Of a DNA stretch of 64,000 nucleotides, positions 1 to 10,751 are shown piece after piece; position 1 is the first letter of the stretch; each line of letters starts with the position of its first letter. The stretch spans positions 43,903,001 through 43,967,000 of the forward strand of contig JAEOAD010000012.1 in the NCBI GenBank assembly GCA_036365145.1, written 5' to 3'. This DNA is from Orientallactaga sibirica (Eukaryota; Chordata; Mammalia; Rodentia; Dipodidae). The notes beneath the pieces are model-generated. The model worked only from the letters and a program-made list of their open reading frames with translations. It did not search any database and had not been told where the DNA came from. Made by a program: the position numbers and the translations under genes.

Positions 1-21
1 TGAGAGTTCTCCAGGTTTGCC

Positions 22-165
22 CACGTGGTGAGCCTCCTCTAGGTTTGTCCACGTGGTGAGTTTTCTTTTTAGGTCTACCCACGTGGTGAGTTTTTTTTTT
101 TAGGTTTGTCCACGTGGTGAGTTTCTACCCACGTGGTGAGTTTCGTTTTTAGGTCTGCCCACGTG
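22..165. repeat. Minisatellite of CACGTG (E-box) units
   Basis: The palindrome CACGTG occurs at 22, 50, 80, 111, 130 and 160, with spacings of 28, 30, 31, 19 and 30 bases, and once more at 349. On the minus strand each unit reads CCACGTGG, then two or so bases, AGACCTA or AAACCTA, an A-run of varying length and an ACTCA-like end. The array may extend beyond base 1. CACGTG is the canonical E-box for bHLH factors of the MYC/MAX, USF and CLOCK type; binding here is not shown. Confidence 0.85.
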
Positions 166-620
166 GTGCTTCTAAGATGGCGCCCCCATTCAAATGGGGG
201 CAAGACAAAAATGGCGGCACCGCAGAAGCGGTCTGTCGGAAACCCAAAAATGAGAGGAAAGAGAAAAGAACAAGAGATGTTGAAGTTTGGGACGGAGTTT
301 TTATTTAAATGAGGAGGCAAAGCGTTTAAAGTCTCCTTTAGGTCTGTCCACGTGGTGTGTCCGCCATGAACGTACTCGTTTAGAAATGGCGGCAAACCGG
401 AAATGGAAGGAAAGAGAAAGGAAGTTGAAGTAAGCACAGATTATAGAAGTAAAGGTTAGAATATTAAATATGAAGATTACCTCATTACTTATGAGGATAC
501 ACCCGTCAGCAGTCCGATTAGCTCGTCAGCTTAATGTTGAATTTTTTTCCTTCGTCACGTCAGCAGTCCGTAGTCCGTTTTGAATCCTCACACGTCCTCA
601 CATGGGGCAGTGGTTGTTGT

Positions 621-638
621 GCCCACGTCTGGGCGCCA
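621..638 (-). other. Retroviral primer binding site, tRNA-Lys type
   Basis: On the minus strand the 18 bases after the LTR, following a TTT spacer, read TGGCGCCC then AGACGTGGGC. Their start is that of the class complementary to the 3' end of tRNA-Lys, used by many betaretrovirus-like ERVs. The second half looks shifted by one base relative to the Lys-1,2 form as I remember it. This site fixes the orientation of the provirus. Confidence 0.8.
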
Positions 639-641
639 AAA

Positions 642-1109
642 TGCCGGGGCTTTTTTCCCTCACCACCGGCAGGTAGAGCAAAAGAGAGAGAGCCGGGCCA
701 GCCGTTTCTCTCTTGAGGCTGAGCGAGAAGACAGGTGTCGGCGACTCAAACCTCCCCAAATCACCGGGGAAAAGAAAACCACATTGAGTCGCGGAGAAAC
801 GTCTAAAGCGAAACTCGTCGTTTATTGTCAGGGGGGAAATATTTATGTGTTTTGAGGAAGGGGGCGGGAAGAGGGGATGAGAGAAAGGTATAAGGGCCAA
901 TATACTTTGAGGAAGGGGGTGGGAAGAGGGGATGAGAGAAAGGTATAAGGGCCAACAGTATTTCATCACGTCAGCAGCAGCTGGGTGGAGGCAGTTTCAG
1001 CTTAGGTGCTGAGTCAAGGGCAGGTACTCAGGCTCGACTAGGCCTTACCGGGAATAGGCCAAGATTGGCTGGGCTAACCACTCGGCTTCACACCGGGCAG
1101 AGCCCAACA
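642..1109 (-). mobile_element. 5' LTR of class II ERV (468 bp)
   Basis: On the minus strand the LTR begins TGTTGGGCTC at 1109 and ends CCCCGGCA at 642, the normal TG...CA ends, and is followed by the primer binding site. An AATAAA polyadenylation signal lies at 826-821, with a TATA-like CATAAATA just upstream. The TGTTGGG start resembles the IAP/class II style. U3 carries a 50-bp direct duplication. The partner LTR is not in the window, so the TSD cannot be confirmed; the flanking six bases at 1110-1115 are CAGGTG. Confidence 0.85.
851..955. repeat. 50-bp direct duplication in LTR U3
   Basis: Bases 851-900 and 906-955 are identical except for one C/T change and are separated by TATAC. Each copy holds a purine-rich GGAAGGGGG(C/T)GGGAAGAGGGG stretch, resembling GC-box or ETS-type sites, and AAAGGTATAAGG. 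Duplicated U3 blocks of this kind are typical of retroviral enhancers. Confidence 0.85.
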
Positions 1110-1965
1110 CAGGTGTACATACACTTTTCTACATCTAATTCAATACAAGTGGACACATAATTTGTGGGCACCAGAAAATATTTGAAAATATTTAAGAACA
1201 CTTGTCCTAATTGTATTTTATATAAAAATGATTAACTATGGACAGTTACAGTTGTTACTAAATAGACCAGCAGCGTTTTACATCAGAAAAAAATCAACTT
1301 AGATCAAATTAGTAATGCAAGGAAAGCACTTATAGTTCTGGAGACAGGTAGGAATATTATCTTGGCAGGTTTGCTAATAGCGTAACAAGTTAAATTGTTG
1401 CACAAAGCAATGTTCCATATGTTTTAATTTTTAAATATAATAAGTGACATATTCAAAATAATCATTGGTGACTAGTGAAGTGCAAACTTCTATATAATCT
1501 CATTGTGTGCACTTGTAAACTTCATGATAAAAATATATAATTATGCACATATGATGCAACAGAAGAGCAAATATTAAGAGAATCTGAAAACAGTGTAATT
1601 ACTGTAATTTAAATGTCTATAGAAAGCCTTTTCTTCTGTGGATTTCTCAATGTTAAGTTCAACTGAAATGCAGCTGAATAAAAAGCATAACTTTTTCATG
1701 CTTCAAAGTGGTTAGCAAGGGCTTAGATATAAATGAAAGAGGCACATTGCAAAAATATTGAAATATAATAATACATATAATACACAGAATTTATAATTTG
1801 CCCAACTTATTTTTAAAATGTTACTAGCTATTAAAACATTTTAAACCAGAAAAGTTAAAATAGATTTTCAGGCATTTCTGTGTGACTCAGAAGACAGAAC
1901 TTCAAGAACGTTGGAAATATAGACTTATTGATTCCACTTTTAAACCTTTATCAGACAGAAGCTGG
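1110..1965. other. AT-rich sequence, nothing recognised
   Basis: Flank to the right of the LTR. It is AT-rich with no open frame of note and no repeat that I recognise. Confidence 0.6.
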
Positions 1966-2258
1966 CTAAATAGGTATGCTCTTCTATTTTGGTGTGCATG
2001 CATGTGTGGGCAACTTTCAGGTGTTGGTCCTCAGCTTCTTCCTCAATTTTGAGGTGGGGTCTCTTATGCTGCTTATTGTGGTATTGACTAGGTTAGCGGA
2101 TATGTGGGCTTCTGGAACATTCTATGTTTCTGCTTCTCATTTCACAGCATTCTGGGATTTCAGGTGCTCACAACAATTTTCAGCTTTTATGTGTGTCTGG
2201 GGATTTGATTTCAGGCAGTCAGACACAAAGAAAAATATCCACTGAGCCATTGCCACAG
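1966..2258. repeat. Rodent interspersed repeat, B4/RSINE-like, diverged
   Basis: The stretch runs from a TGTGCATGCATGTGTGGGCA block through GAGGTGGGGTCTCTTATG to CACTGAGCCATTGCC. The order (GT-rich start, GAGGT-GGGTCTC core, ACTGAGCCAT end) is that of old rodent composite SINE-like repeats read backwards. Related stretches lie at 41545-41835 and 54436-54960. Family name uncertain. Confidence 0.4.
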
Positions 2259-2659
2259 ACTTAAATGGATATAAGTCTTTGTTTAAAGATGTTCACTATG
2301 ATTTTATGTAAAAATTAATAAATAAAAGTATGTTTAAAAACTCAGAACTTTCTGAATTTATAATTGGTATTCCTGAATGTCCATAATGTAGAAAATAAAC
2401 TTTAAGTATATTTGTGTGTAAATAATATTCTAGAAAATTATGAAAGAAAAAGTCAATATTCGATAAGAAGTTTAAATCTTGATATTAGAATATTAAACAA
2501 AAGTATAAAATTTGTATTTTTAAAGTATTCAATCGCCTAAGTGAAGCCTGTAATTTATTGTGTCCATAATATTCACTATGCATTCCAAATGTTAAGTTAT
2601 GTAATATGTGCATTAATCCAGAGGTGGGGACCATTATTTTTTTTTTTTTTTCCTCATAG
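2259..2659. other. AT-rich sequence, nothing recognised
   Basis: No repeat or coding signal seen apart from a T-run at 2636-2652. Confidence 0.5.
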
Positions 2660-2815
2660 TGGTTCTATCAGATGCTACTTTTTTGCATTGTCGTTTTACA
2701 AAGAAAAATAGTATGAGACAAAGAGATTCCTTTTCTATGCCATACAGCTATTAAATAGAAGGGTCAGAATTTATAAGTAGACAATATATTCTGGAATTTG
2801 TGCTGTGAACCACTA
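2660..2815 (+). repeat. MIR-like SINE, ancient
   Basis: A run resembling the MIR core (TTTTACAAAG..., GAGACAAAGAGATTCC, CATACAGCTATTAAATAGAAGGGTCAGAATTT) is visible in the expected order. It is diverged, as expected for a repeat older than rodents. Confidence 0.4.
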
Positions 2816-3030
2816 AATTATATCAGTAATGAATAGCCAAAAAAAAAGACTGAAAATAAATGTTCTAGACTTAGAGTGCTAACAATGTTTATTCATCTCA
2901 CTTCCTCTAGGGCTTTACTAGATGTGTTCTCCCCCTTTTTCTTCAGCACACATCTCTCCACTTCTAGTGATTCATTCTCCATTACCAGACAGCACTATCA
3001 CATCATTACCTATCTAATGTATATATTTTA

Positions 3031-3249
3031 TAAATTTATTTATTTGAGAGAGAGAGATAGAGGAAGAGGCAGAGAGAGAGAGGGAGAGAGAGAGGGCACA
3101 CAAGGACCTTCTGCCACTGCAAATGAACTCCAGATCCATATGCCACCTTGTGCATCTGGCTTATGTGGGTACTGAAGAATTGAGCCTTGAACTGGGGTCC
3201 TTAGGCTTCATGGGCAAGCGATTAACCACTAAGCCATCTCTCCAGCCCC
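3031..3249 (-). mobile_element. B2-superfamily tRNA-SINE, short form
   Basis: Tail first on the plus strand: TTTATTTATTTGAGAGAG, GA-rich tract, CTCCAGATCCATATGCC, CATCTGGCTTATGTGGG, and the tRNA-like head ending ...AAGCCATCTCTCCAGCCCC. Imperfect flanking copies of a TATATTTTA-type sequence (about 3019-3030 and 3255-3265) suggest a TSD. Confidence 0.9.
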
Positions 3250-3685
3250 CTCTAGAGTATATTTTAAAAATAACACTTTAAGTTCATTCTGCTTGAGCAA
3301 AGTTATTGCAAGAGCAATTATGTATGTACTCGTCTTCCATCCACTATTCTACCCTTACAAGAATTTACACTGAATAATATTAGTAAAAGTGAAAAGAATT
3401 CCACTGAATTCTCTTCCCTGCAAGGCTAGGGTTTGATGGGGCTCCAGGAAACAATGAAACTTATATTTAGGTAGTAGAAATGAAGTCACACTCACTTGAG
3501 GAAGAACAAAGCAGCGATGAACTGTTGTTATATAGTTCATGCAGGTTGTTGGCTGCTGGCTCACCTGGTCAAATGGGCAGTGCCGGGTCCTTAAACAGGT
3601 CTGGCTCTTATGATGCTTGGGCTTGTAGATTTCTCAGATGAATGCAATCTTAACATGACAAGGTGCACTTAAGTCATTGACTATA
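3250..3685. other. Non-repetitive sequence, nothing recognised
   Basis: No coding or repeat signal that I can support. Confidence 0.5.
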
Positions 3686-3701
3686 TACACACACACATAC
3701 A

Positions 3702-3735
<34 letters not shown>

Positions 3736-3744
3736 CATACATAA
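3686..3744. repeat. Microsatellite (ACAT)n
   Basis: Short AC run followed by about eleven ACAT units with a small ATAT interruption near the end. Confidence 0.95.
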
Positions 3745-3965
3745 ATTCATAATCAGTTGTTGTAACAGTACCCCTACCCTCAAAGTTGGAGGCTTAGAAA
3801 TGATAGTAGACCAGTGCCAACACCATCCCAAACTCATCCTCAGAGATTCTAGGTTTTTCTTGCTTATTCACTGAACATACATCTGAATAACTTATCAATC
3901 TTGTCGCAGATGACACACAGCTACAGAAATAGGTGTACATCATAAAAAACCCTCAATTTTTAAAA

Positions 3966-4272
3966 TTTTTTTATTATTTTATTTATTTATGGAGAGAGAC
4001 ACAGAGAGAGAGAGACAGACAGAGAGGGAGAGAGAGACAGACAGACAGAGAGGGAGAGAGAGACAGAGATGGGTGCTCCAGCAGTCTCACAGCTGCTTTG
4101 AACGAAATCCAGATGTGTGTGCCCCCTTGTGGGCAAGTGCGGCATTGTGCCCTTGCGTCACTTTGCATCTGGCTAAACGTGAGACCTGGAGATTGGAACC
4201 TCTGGAGATTGGAACCAGCGTTCTTAGACTTAGCAGGCAGGTGCCTTAACCGCTAAGCCATCTCTCCAGTCC
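3966..4272 (-). mobile_element. B2-superfamily tRNA-SINE, long form
   Basis: Full-length copy with the extra block GGCAAGTGCGGCATTGTGCC between the CCCCTTGTG and CATCTGGCTAAA segments, which marks the long subfamily. The two halves of a GAGATTGGAACC motif are tandemly duplicated at 4190-4214. TSDs reading AAAACCCTCAA-TTTTAAA flank it at about 3947-3965 and 4273-4291. Confidence 0.92.
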
Positions 4273-5206
4273 AAAACCCTCAAATTTTAAAGGTCAAATT
4301 TCTAGAACAAATTATTGATTCACACGATCAAACTTTAACAGATACAAATTCCTTCAAAACTGAATTTGTTTCTATCATGCCCATGAATCATTTGAAGCGC
4401 CACTTGCTCTGTGCCATTTGTTCTTATTTTCAGCCACACTATCAATATGTTTCTTGAACCACTCCAGCTTTTCATAATTCTTCTTTCCTGTCTCCTTACT
4501 CTCAAACTCTTTCAGGATGCTGAAATATTTAAGGCCAGATTTAAACTTTATTTATACTATGTAAAAATAGATTAATTTCTATATGCTTATAATCCACACA
4601 TATCTAGCTTCTCCCATCCAGATCTTTCAAGTCCAAACTCATGTGACTAAACTACATTGTTGATACCTGCACTTGCACATGGAGCTGTATTTTTCCATCC
4701 ACTGTGCGAAAAGTTGAACTACTGACTCACTTGTTTTCCTCTGCACAGCCTCTTGTCTTAATATTGTTGATCACAGCAAAGCATATCGACCATTCAGTTA
4801 CTTTAGCCAGTCACCTTTGTCATCATTGGTTGATTTTGTTTTTCTTTTTATTAGTGTAGATGTAATTCTATTGGATATGAAATGCCTTTTGATGAGAAAA
4901 ATGTATGTTTCAAACATAGTACATCAAGTCGTTAAACTTGCATAAAAGTCAATGTCGTTAAAGTTGCTTTGTAATTCAGCAAAGTGATACAATAATATTT
5001 CCATAATATTATTATTTTCTTTAACAATGCTACAAACTGAGCATTTACAAATTAAGAGTATCAAATGTGTTTTTATAAATAAATGTTTTATTCACATCTG
5101 AAAAGAGATATTATATGAAAAGTAGAGGTACCACAATTTCAGTTATGTTTGTTTCAACAATATTCTAAAAACTGAAATTTATAATAATAAATGTAATTTT
5201 GTTTGA
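4273..5206. other. Unique-looking AT-rich sequence
   Basis: After the TSD there is no recognisable repeat, no long frame and no RNA gene. Confidence 0.5.
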
Positions 5207-5448
5207 GGGGCTGGAGAGATGGCTTAATGGTTAAAGGCACTTGATCACAAAGCCTAATGGCCCAGGTCTGATTCCCTAATACCCAAGTAAAGCCAGATGC
5301 ACCAAGTGGCACATGCATCTGGAGGTCTTTTGCAGTGACAGGAGGACCTGGTGTAACCAATCTCTTTCTCTTTTTCTCCCTTTCTCTTTCTCTCCCTTTC
5401 TCTCTTTCTCTCTCTCTCTCTATTTCTCCTTTTCTCTAAAAATATATT
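5207..5448 (+). mobile_element. B2-superfamily tRNA-SINE, short form
   Basis: Starts GGGGCTGGAGAGATGGCTTAATGG (A-box), has a B-box-like GGTCTGATTCC, then GCACATGCATCTGGAGG, a long CTTTCTC tract and a short A-rich end. A minus-strand frame over it (5254-5466) is only the translated CT tract. Confidence 0.92.
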
Positions 5449-6552
5449 AATTGTTTTGAAGGACAAATACCTTTCTTCCTGCCTTAAATTTTTTCACATA
5501 CATGTATACACACATATAGATTTACACATATGTATGAAATCTGATAAATCACTATACCAAATCAGTTTTTTCTTATCTGTAATATGTAAAACACAATACT
5601 TCTCTAGCTATCTCACTGATTGATTAATAAAGTTATGTAATAAAACTATACATGGTAGCAATATTTAAGATGATATAAACTATATTATGGCTTGTTGTAA
5701 AACTGCTAAGTAAAACCTACAGTCTTAATTACATTGTTAATTTTGATTTTTAATGGTTTATTGTTACTGGTACTCCTAGTTTCCCATATTAAAATCTGGA
5801 ATCAATTTCTGCATGAATTCAGGAAAGGTCAAGACAATATTATATTCCCTACCGCCCATTTCATCCCATCTTAGATAAATAAAAGAGTGAGTTTTATGTA
5901 TAAATCAAGTTTAAATGTTTAATTTAAATTTAATCATAATACAATTTAACTAAATTTAAATATAATACAATTTTTGACATTCACTGAATAAAGTTTTTTG
6001 GGCTTTATTCTAATATAAAATACAAACAAGAACAGCAAACAGGGTCTTTGCATATATAGGATATAATGTAGTGAGCTCAGGCAAGGGAGGAGGAAGGGAG
6101 GAAAACGAAGATGCTCACTGGAAAGGCTCCTTGTGTGGGGCCCACCTCTGTGGGGCCAACAACCAGAGATAACTTTAGATTTTTACTGTTATAAGTCCAT
6201 TTCTTAACCTGGATACACTTTCACATCTCAGGTCACTTCTCTCTCCTAACTATGGATGAATTTTCAGGGTAAAATCTACCTCTAGGATTGATGTATGGCA
6301 ATATGTTAATGGTGAAAACAATAGCTATGCTAATAAACACATTCCCTTATTACTTGATATGTATTTAGTACTTTTTATACATTATTTAATTTCATACCTA
6401 TACAACTTTATGCAATGAGCATTGCATAAAGGGATGATAACTGGGGCAGACATTTTTTAGGAAGAAATAACTGCATAAATAAAAGTGAAGTATTATTTTT
6501 TGACATGCCCCTTGATTTTTAAATTTAATAAACCATAACTTTGGTGGCATAG
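5449..6552. other. AT-rich sequence, nothing recognised
   Basis: A purine-rich patch (6070-6110, GGAGGAAGGGAGG) is the only local feature. Confidence 0.5.
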
Positions 6553-6933
6553 TTTGGTAGTTTGAATATATGTCCCCCAATATATTCAGTGTTTTACTAG
6601 TTATAGTTTGCATCTGCAATCACCTTGCTAGAGGCAATGTCACTGGGGGCTGGTCTTAAGGTGTTAATGGTGGGTTTGAGAGTCCATTGTAAAGATATGC
6701 AAATGTGCCTAGAAGGAGTTCCTGAAGTGTGCTGTGTGACCTTTTGGCAGTAGTTTTGCTCTGTGTGCTGTGGTGCCTGGTTGGCTTTCTCTCTCTCTGC
6801 TTGGTCCTGTGGAGAGCAGGCTGCTTCTCCTGCCATTATGGAACTTCCCCTGGATCTGCAAGCTTCAATAAATAATATATAACTGCGCCTGGTCTGGAAG
6901 TTCATCTCAGCGAACCTGAAGCTGTCTGCTACA
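6553..6933 (+). mobile_element. MaLR-type solo LTR (381 bp) with perfect TSD
   Basis: Begins TTTGGTAGTTTGAATATATG (a mutated TGTGGTAG start) and ends CTGTCTGCTACA. The five bases CATAG sit on both sides (6548-6552 and 6934-6938), the 5-bp duplication expected for ERVL/MaLR insertion. An AATAAATAAT stretch near 6868 is the likely poly(A) signal. Closely similar to the LTR at 11741. A minus-strand frame across it (6597-6905) is not coding. Confidence 0.88.
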
Positions 6934-6938
6934 CATAG

Positions 6939-8035
6939 GTAGGTTAATAGATAGATAATCTATGTATTTATAATTACATACTTAAACAATATAAGTGAGT
7001 ATATGTAACATAGATGGTATTTTCTGTATGAATTATTTTAACTAATTGATAAAATCTTTGTGTTTTAATAAAATATGTCATTTTATTTTGGTCTCTCTAA
7101 CACTGATAATGAAAGAACATAACAAGAACAGCATGTTAGATTCATAAAGATATAATGTCAAATGGTTAATGTATTTCACCAGTTCAATAAACTGAATTAA
7201 ATAGTAGTAGGACAAAAAGATCACTGAAAACCTATCTATGTTCATTTTATAAGGGCTGAAATGGCAACCAAGTAATGCTCTTACTATCTTTAGGCTCATT
7301 AATTGTGGCTATTATGCCTGTTGGGTACCATCCCATCCAGATGTTTCTGGACAGCTCAGATAATTTTCCCCTGTGTTCAGATTAAATACCAACGGACAGC
7401 AGTTGAAAAAAAAATCAATTACTAGTCAAGGTCTGAAGTTGTTTTGTGTATTGCTTTCTTCTTTGTCTATATTGTTCAAAAATATAATATCTTCTTCATC
7501 AAATGAGTTTGAGATGAGGGCCACTTTTTCCAAGGACAACTGTGGCACATGACTTAAGAATGACATAAATTTCTGCTGTGCATTATGCCTCATCCATTCC
7601 TCTGCTGATGTGGGTGATGTAGTATTCTGATCTCCTCTTCAGATTATTCCTGAAGAAAATCTAATATACAATATTTAATAATAACAGTGTTTTTCTTATT
7701 AACTTGTTCATTTTTGGTTTTGCCATAATCAGTGCCACATGTTTAGAAGGAATTCTGCATGAGTACTACTGACAATGTAGTAAGTGGTGGAATAAAGAGT
7801 TTTAATGTGTCATGTTCCATTCTGTGGTTGTAGGTAATAAATTCAAATGTCCATATATTACAAGAAAAATATGCATGCAAACATATACACAAACATTAAT
7901 ATGTTGATATATACACAGTTAACACAAGAAAGTTGAAATATATAAAAGTAATAAAACTAACATACTTCCAAAACCCAAGGCTGGGTTTTCGAATTTAAAG
8001 AATATAAATTTAAAGAATTAAACTATCCTTTTACT
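6939..8035. other. AT-rich sequence, nothing recognised
   Basis: No support for a gene or repeat. Confidence 0.5.
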
Positions 8036-8213
8036 GTTTTTTTTTTGTTGTTGTTGTTGTTGTTATTGTTTTTTCAATGTCTGGTCTCTCTCTAGCCCAG
8101 ACTGACCTGGAATTCATCATGTAGTCTCAGTCTGGCCACAAACTCATGGCAATCCTCTTACCTTTGCCTCCCGAGAGCTGGGACTGAAGACATGTGCCAC
8201 TATGCCGGACTGA
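8036..8213 (-). mobile_element. B1 SINE
   Basis: Reverse-oriented B1: T-run, (GTT)n in the tail at 8047-8066, GCCCAGACTGACCTGGAATTC, CAGTCTGGCCACAAACTCATGG, TGCCTCCCGAGAGCTGGGACTG, ACATGTGCCACTATGCCGG. Confidence 0.9.
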
Positions 8214-8999
8214 TAGCTCAAGGCATAGCTGTGGTCATGATAGACCTTGAAGATAAGTTAAAATGTACTATTCACAAAGTATTTATTTTGTGCATATGTA
8301 GGTATATATGTGTATGTGTACTTTGATAAAGATAAGTTGGCTCTCCATATTTCTAGTTAAGCCAACATATAGGATGACAGAATCCTCCTCCCAAGCAGGT
8401 ATTGATTAATTGGGGCCTGATGTAAACGTCATTCTGGTAGCTACTGAAGTATGAGAACTGGTTTAAGTAGTCTACCCCCAGGATATCATAGGTTACACAA
8501 ACACAGTTCGATGAATACATCTGTCAAGGAAACTTAGGGAGTTAGAATAAAAACATCAAATTATAAATAGCCTGTGAAGTATCTCCAGAATAGAGCAGTC
8601 AGAAGCTAACACACGTCTGTGAATTTTACAGTCAAGGATCAAGACAAGTACATAATTAAGGTGAAGATCAAGGAGAGTAGCCGTGGGAGCCTGATGTCCT
8701 GACTAGGTGATGATTTAGTAACTTAATTATTTCAGAGTCTTCTGAGGAAAACAGGGATGTCTGCTCTTTAATAGATGTTGCTCTAACATATGACACAGGA
8801 TATTTGCTGACATACAAATAATTATATCCTGTTCAGTTAAAAAAATATGTCACATTGTAGGACGAAGGGTTCAAATTAATGCCTTTGATTCCTTTCAGTT
8901 AATTAGAAAGTTTGCAGAGAATGTCAGTGTGTGTGTATGTTTACCCAAGCTTGTTGGACTGAGAAAAACTGTCTCTTGAGGACACTTAACATTAGAACT
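8214..8999. other. Unique-looking sequence, nothing recognised
   Basis: AT-rich; no gene or repeat signal that I can defend. Confidence 0.5.
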
Positions 9000-9254
9000 G
9001 GGCTGGAGAGATTGCTTAGTGGTTAAAGTGCTTGCCCATAAAGCCTAATGTCATGAGTTCATTTCCCCAGTCCCTACATAATGCCAGGTACACAAGGTGG
9101 TGCATGTATCTGGAGTTCATTTGCAGCAGCTGGAGGCCCTAGTGTGCCCATTCTCTTTCTCTCTCTCTCTCTTTCTGCCCAGCATGGTGGCACATGCTTT
9201 TAATCATCAGGGGGCTGATGTAGGAGGATCACTGTGAGTTAGAAACTGGTAACC
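9000..9254 (+). mobile_element. Composite SINE: tRNA-SINE head joined to B1 fragment
   Basis: 9000-9176 is a tRNA-SINE (GGGCTGGAGAGATTGCTTAG ... CTCTCTCTTTCT). Instead of the AAATAAA tail, a B1 5' part follows directly at about 9177 (GCCCAGCATGGTGGCACATG, TTTAATCATCAGGGGGCTGATG, AGGAGGATCACTGTGAGTT) and stops at about 9254. Same-strand head-to-tail order. No clear TSD seen. Confidence 0.8.
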
Positions 9255-10400
9255 ATAGGAACAGTGTCTGTTGTGATTACTTGAAGTGGAAGAACAGATA
9301 GTGCCTAAAGACATCTGTGAGGGAATAAATAAATGTAATTACATCAAAATTATTATATATGGTAACTCGCATTGTATATGCAATGTGAATGTCCTGTATG
9401 CCCTGATGAAGAATTAGGTCCATGACCTTTCCTCCACAGATGATGCTGATGGATGATGGTGCAGGAAAATTCTCGAGATTTGGGGGGAAGAAAACTAATG
9501 AAGGTAATAAAGCCTTTTAATTTTATTCATGATGGATGTTGTGAGTGAAAGTTTTAAGGAAAAAAAAATCCTAATTCAGTTCAGCTCCTTCAGATATATC
9601 AATTGGATGAAATTTTACCAACTGATTTTTGCTTTTGTGAGCTGCACTCTTATTTTATCACCTTTCTACACTATGACCTCCACCATTGGGAAGGACATTA
9701 AGAGCTTTGAAAGTTATCTGCTACATTAATTAATCTATAAATATTTTGTCTGTTACTTGACTTAAAATTAAATTTTAATAATTAACTGTATTTTCTCATG
9801 TGTACTTATTCCATATATTAAAATGTTATGCTTTCTCCAAAAGAGAAGATATTAAGAGATAATTAACTTCCTAGCCTTTGAGAAATTTATATTTAATAGA
9901 GGCTTGTTGCAGCAAACTCTTAATTACTTTATAATTAAGTTAAGTTTTGTGAATTAATATGGATCAGTGAATGATCTACCTTCAGGATATGGAATTTTTT
10001 TTTTTTTTACCTTTAAAGGACTGCTGAATTGTCTTATAGTTATAACAAAATTTGTTTCTCATTAATAAAATATTTTTGAAATATGTAACAATTTGATGAG
10101 TATTACAACAAATCTCTTATGATAAGGACTTTTATAGAATAGTTCAACAATGTAAGAATCACACCCTACATATTCTTAATAGTTATCTTATATATAACAC
10201 ATGATTTTTCATTAAAAAGTGAATGTTTGAAAAGAATACTATAATGTCTTTGAAATGGAGTCTCCTGTTTTGATATTGCATCAATGATGTTCTACTTCTA
10301 GTATGCCATTTTTGTTGATCCACTGGGCCAGGTAATCAGGAACCTATAGTTGTCTGTTATTCGTTATATACCTCCTGACATATCCTTTATTTTGTTATTA
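9255..10400. other. AT-rich sequence, nothing recognised
   Basis: No gene or repeat that I can support. The frame at 9529-9729 (66 codons) lacks any recognisable domain. Confidence 0.5.
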
Positions 10401-10690
10401 TTGGGATCTGAAATATTATGCCCTTCAGAAACCATATGCTAAAACCTTGTCCCTCATTCACTACTGCCACGGGGAAGTGGTGGAAAATTTAAAGTTAGGA
10501 CATGTCTTTAAAGGGTGTACAAGGACCTAGTCTCTCTCTCTTTCTCATTCTGTGCTCCCTGTGTGATGTTCTATTTCTTCCTAAGTGAGTATGGACTAAC
10601 ACCTCTGAAACCATGAAGTAAATTGAATCTTTTTTCCCTTTAACTTGATTTTCTCAGGCATTTTGTCACAGACACAGAAATCAAACATGT
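10401..10690 (+). mobile_element. MaLR-type LTR, diverged
   Basis: Order of motifs (TGGGATCTGAAATATTATGCCC, CCATATGCTAAAACC, CTGAAACCATGAAGTAAATTG, AGGCATTTTGTCACAGACAC) matches the 3' half of mouse-type MaLR LTRs. Boundaries approximate. Could be the 5' LTR of the element at 11099-12120, but it differs clearly from that LTR. Confidence 0.45.
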
Positions 10691-10751
10691 GTGTACTATT
10701 GTATTTGTTTGAAAGAGTCAAGCCTTGTTTCTCTTTAAATACTAAGCCTCA

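Larger units (their letters stand above)
1..641 (-). mobile_element. Class II ERV, 5' leader, running off the left edge
   Basis: Read on the minus strand, this follows directly from the LTR and primer binding site at 621-1109, so it is the untranslated leader of a provirus whose gag-pol-env would lie left of base 1. The sequence shows no gag start. It contains repeated CCACGTGG units, several ATGGCGG motifs and a short hairpin at 182-201 (nine-base arms, GCCCCCATT). A longer near-repeat is also visible: the block with ATGGCGG plus CCACGTGG occurs near 160-260 and again near 345-420. An open frame on the minus strand (75-437) runs through the repeats and simply encodes them; I do not regard it as a gene. 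Assignment to class II rests on the primer site and LTR ends. Confidence 0.75.

Noticed and set aside
75..437. A 120-codon minus-strand frame as a small gene
   Set aside because: It is the translated E-box repeat in a retroviral leader; the peptide repeats (TTWADLK-like) mirror the DNA repeat.
580..969. Frames over the LTR on both strands
   Set aside because: They lie within U3-R-U5; the order of signals is that of an LTR.
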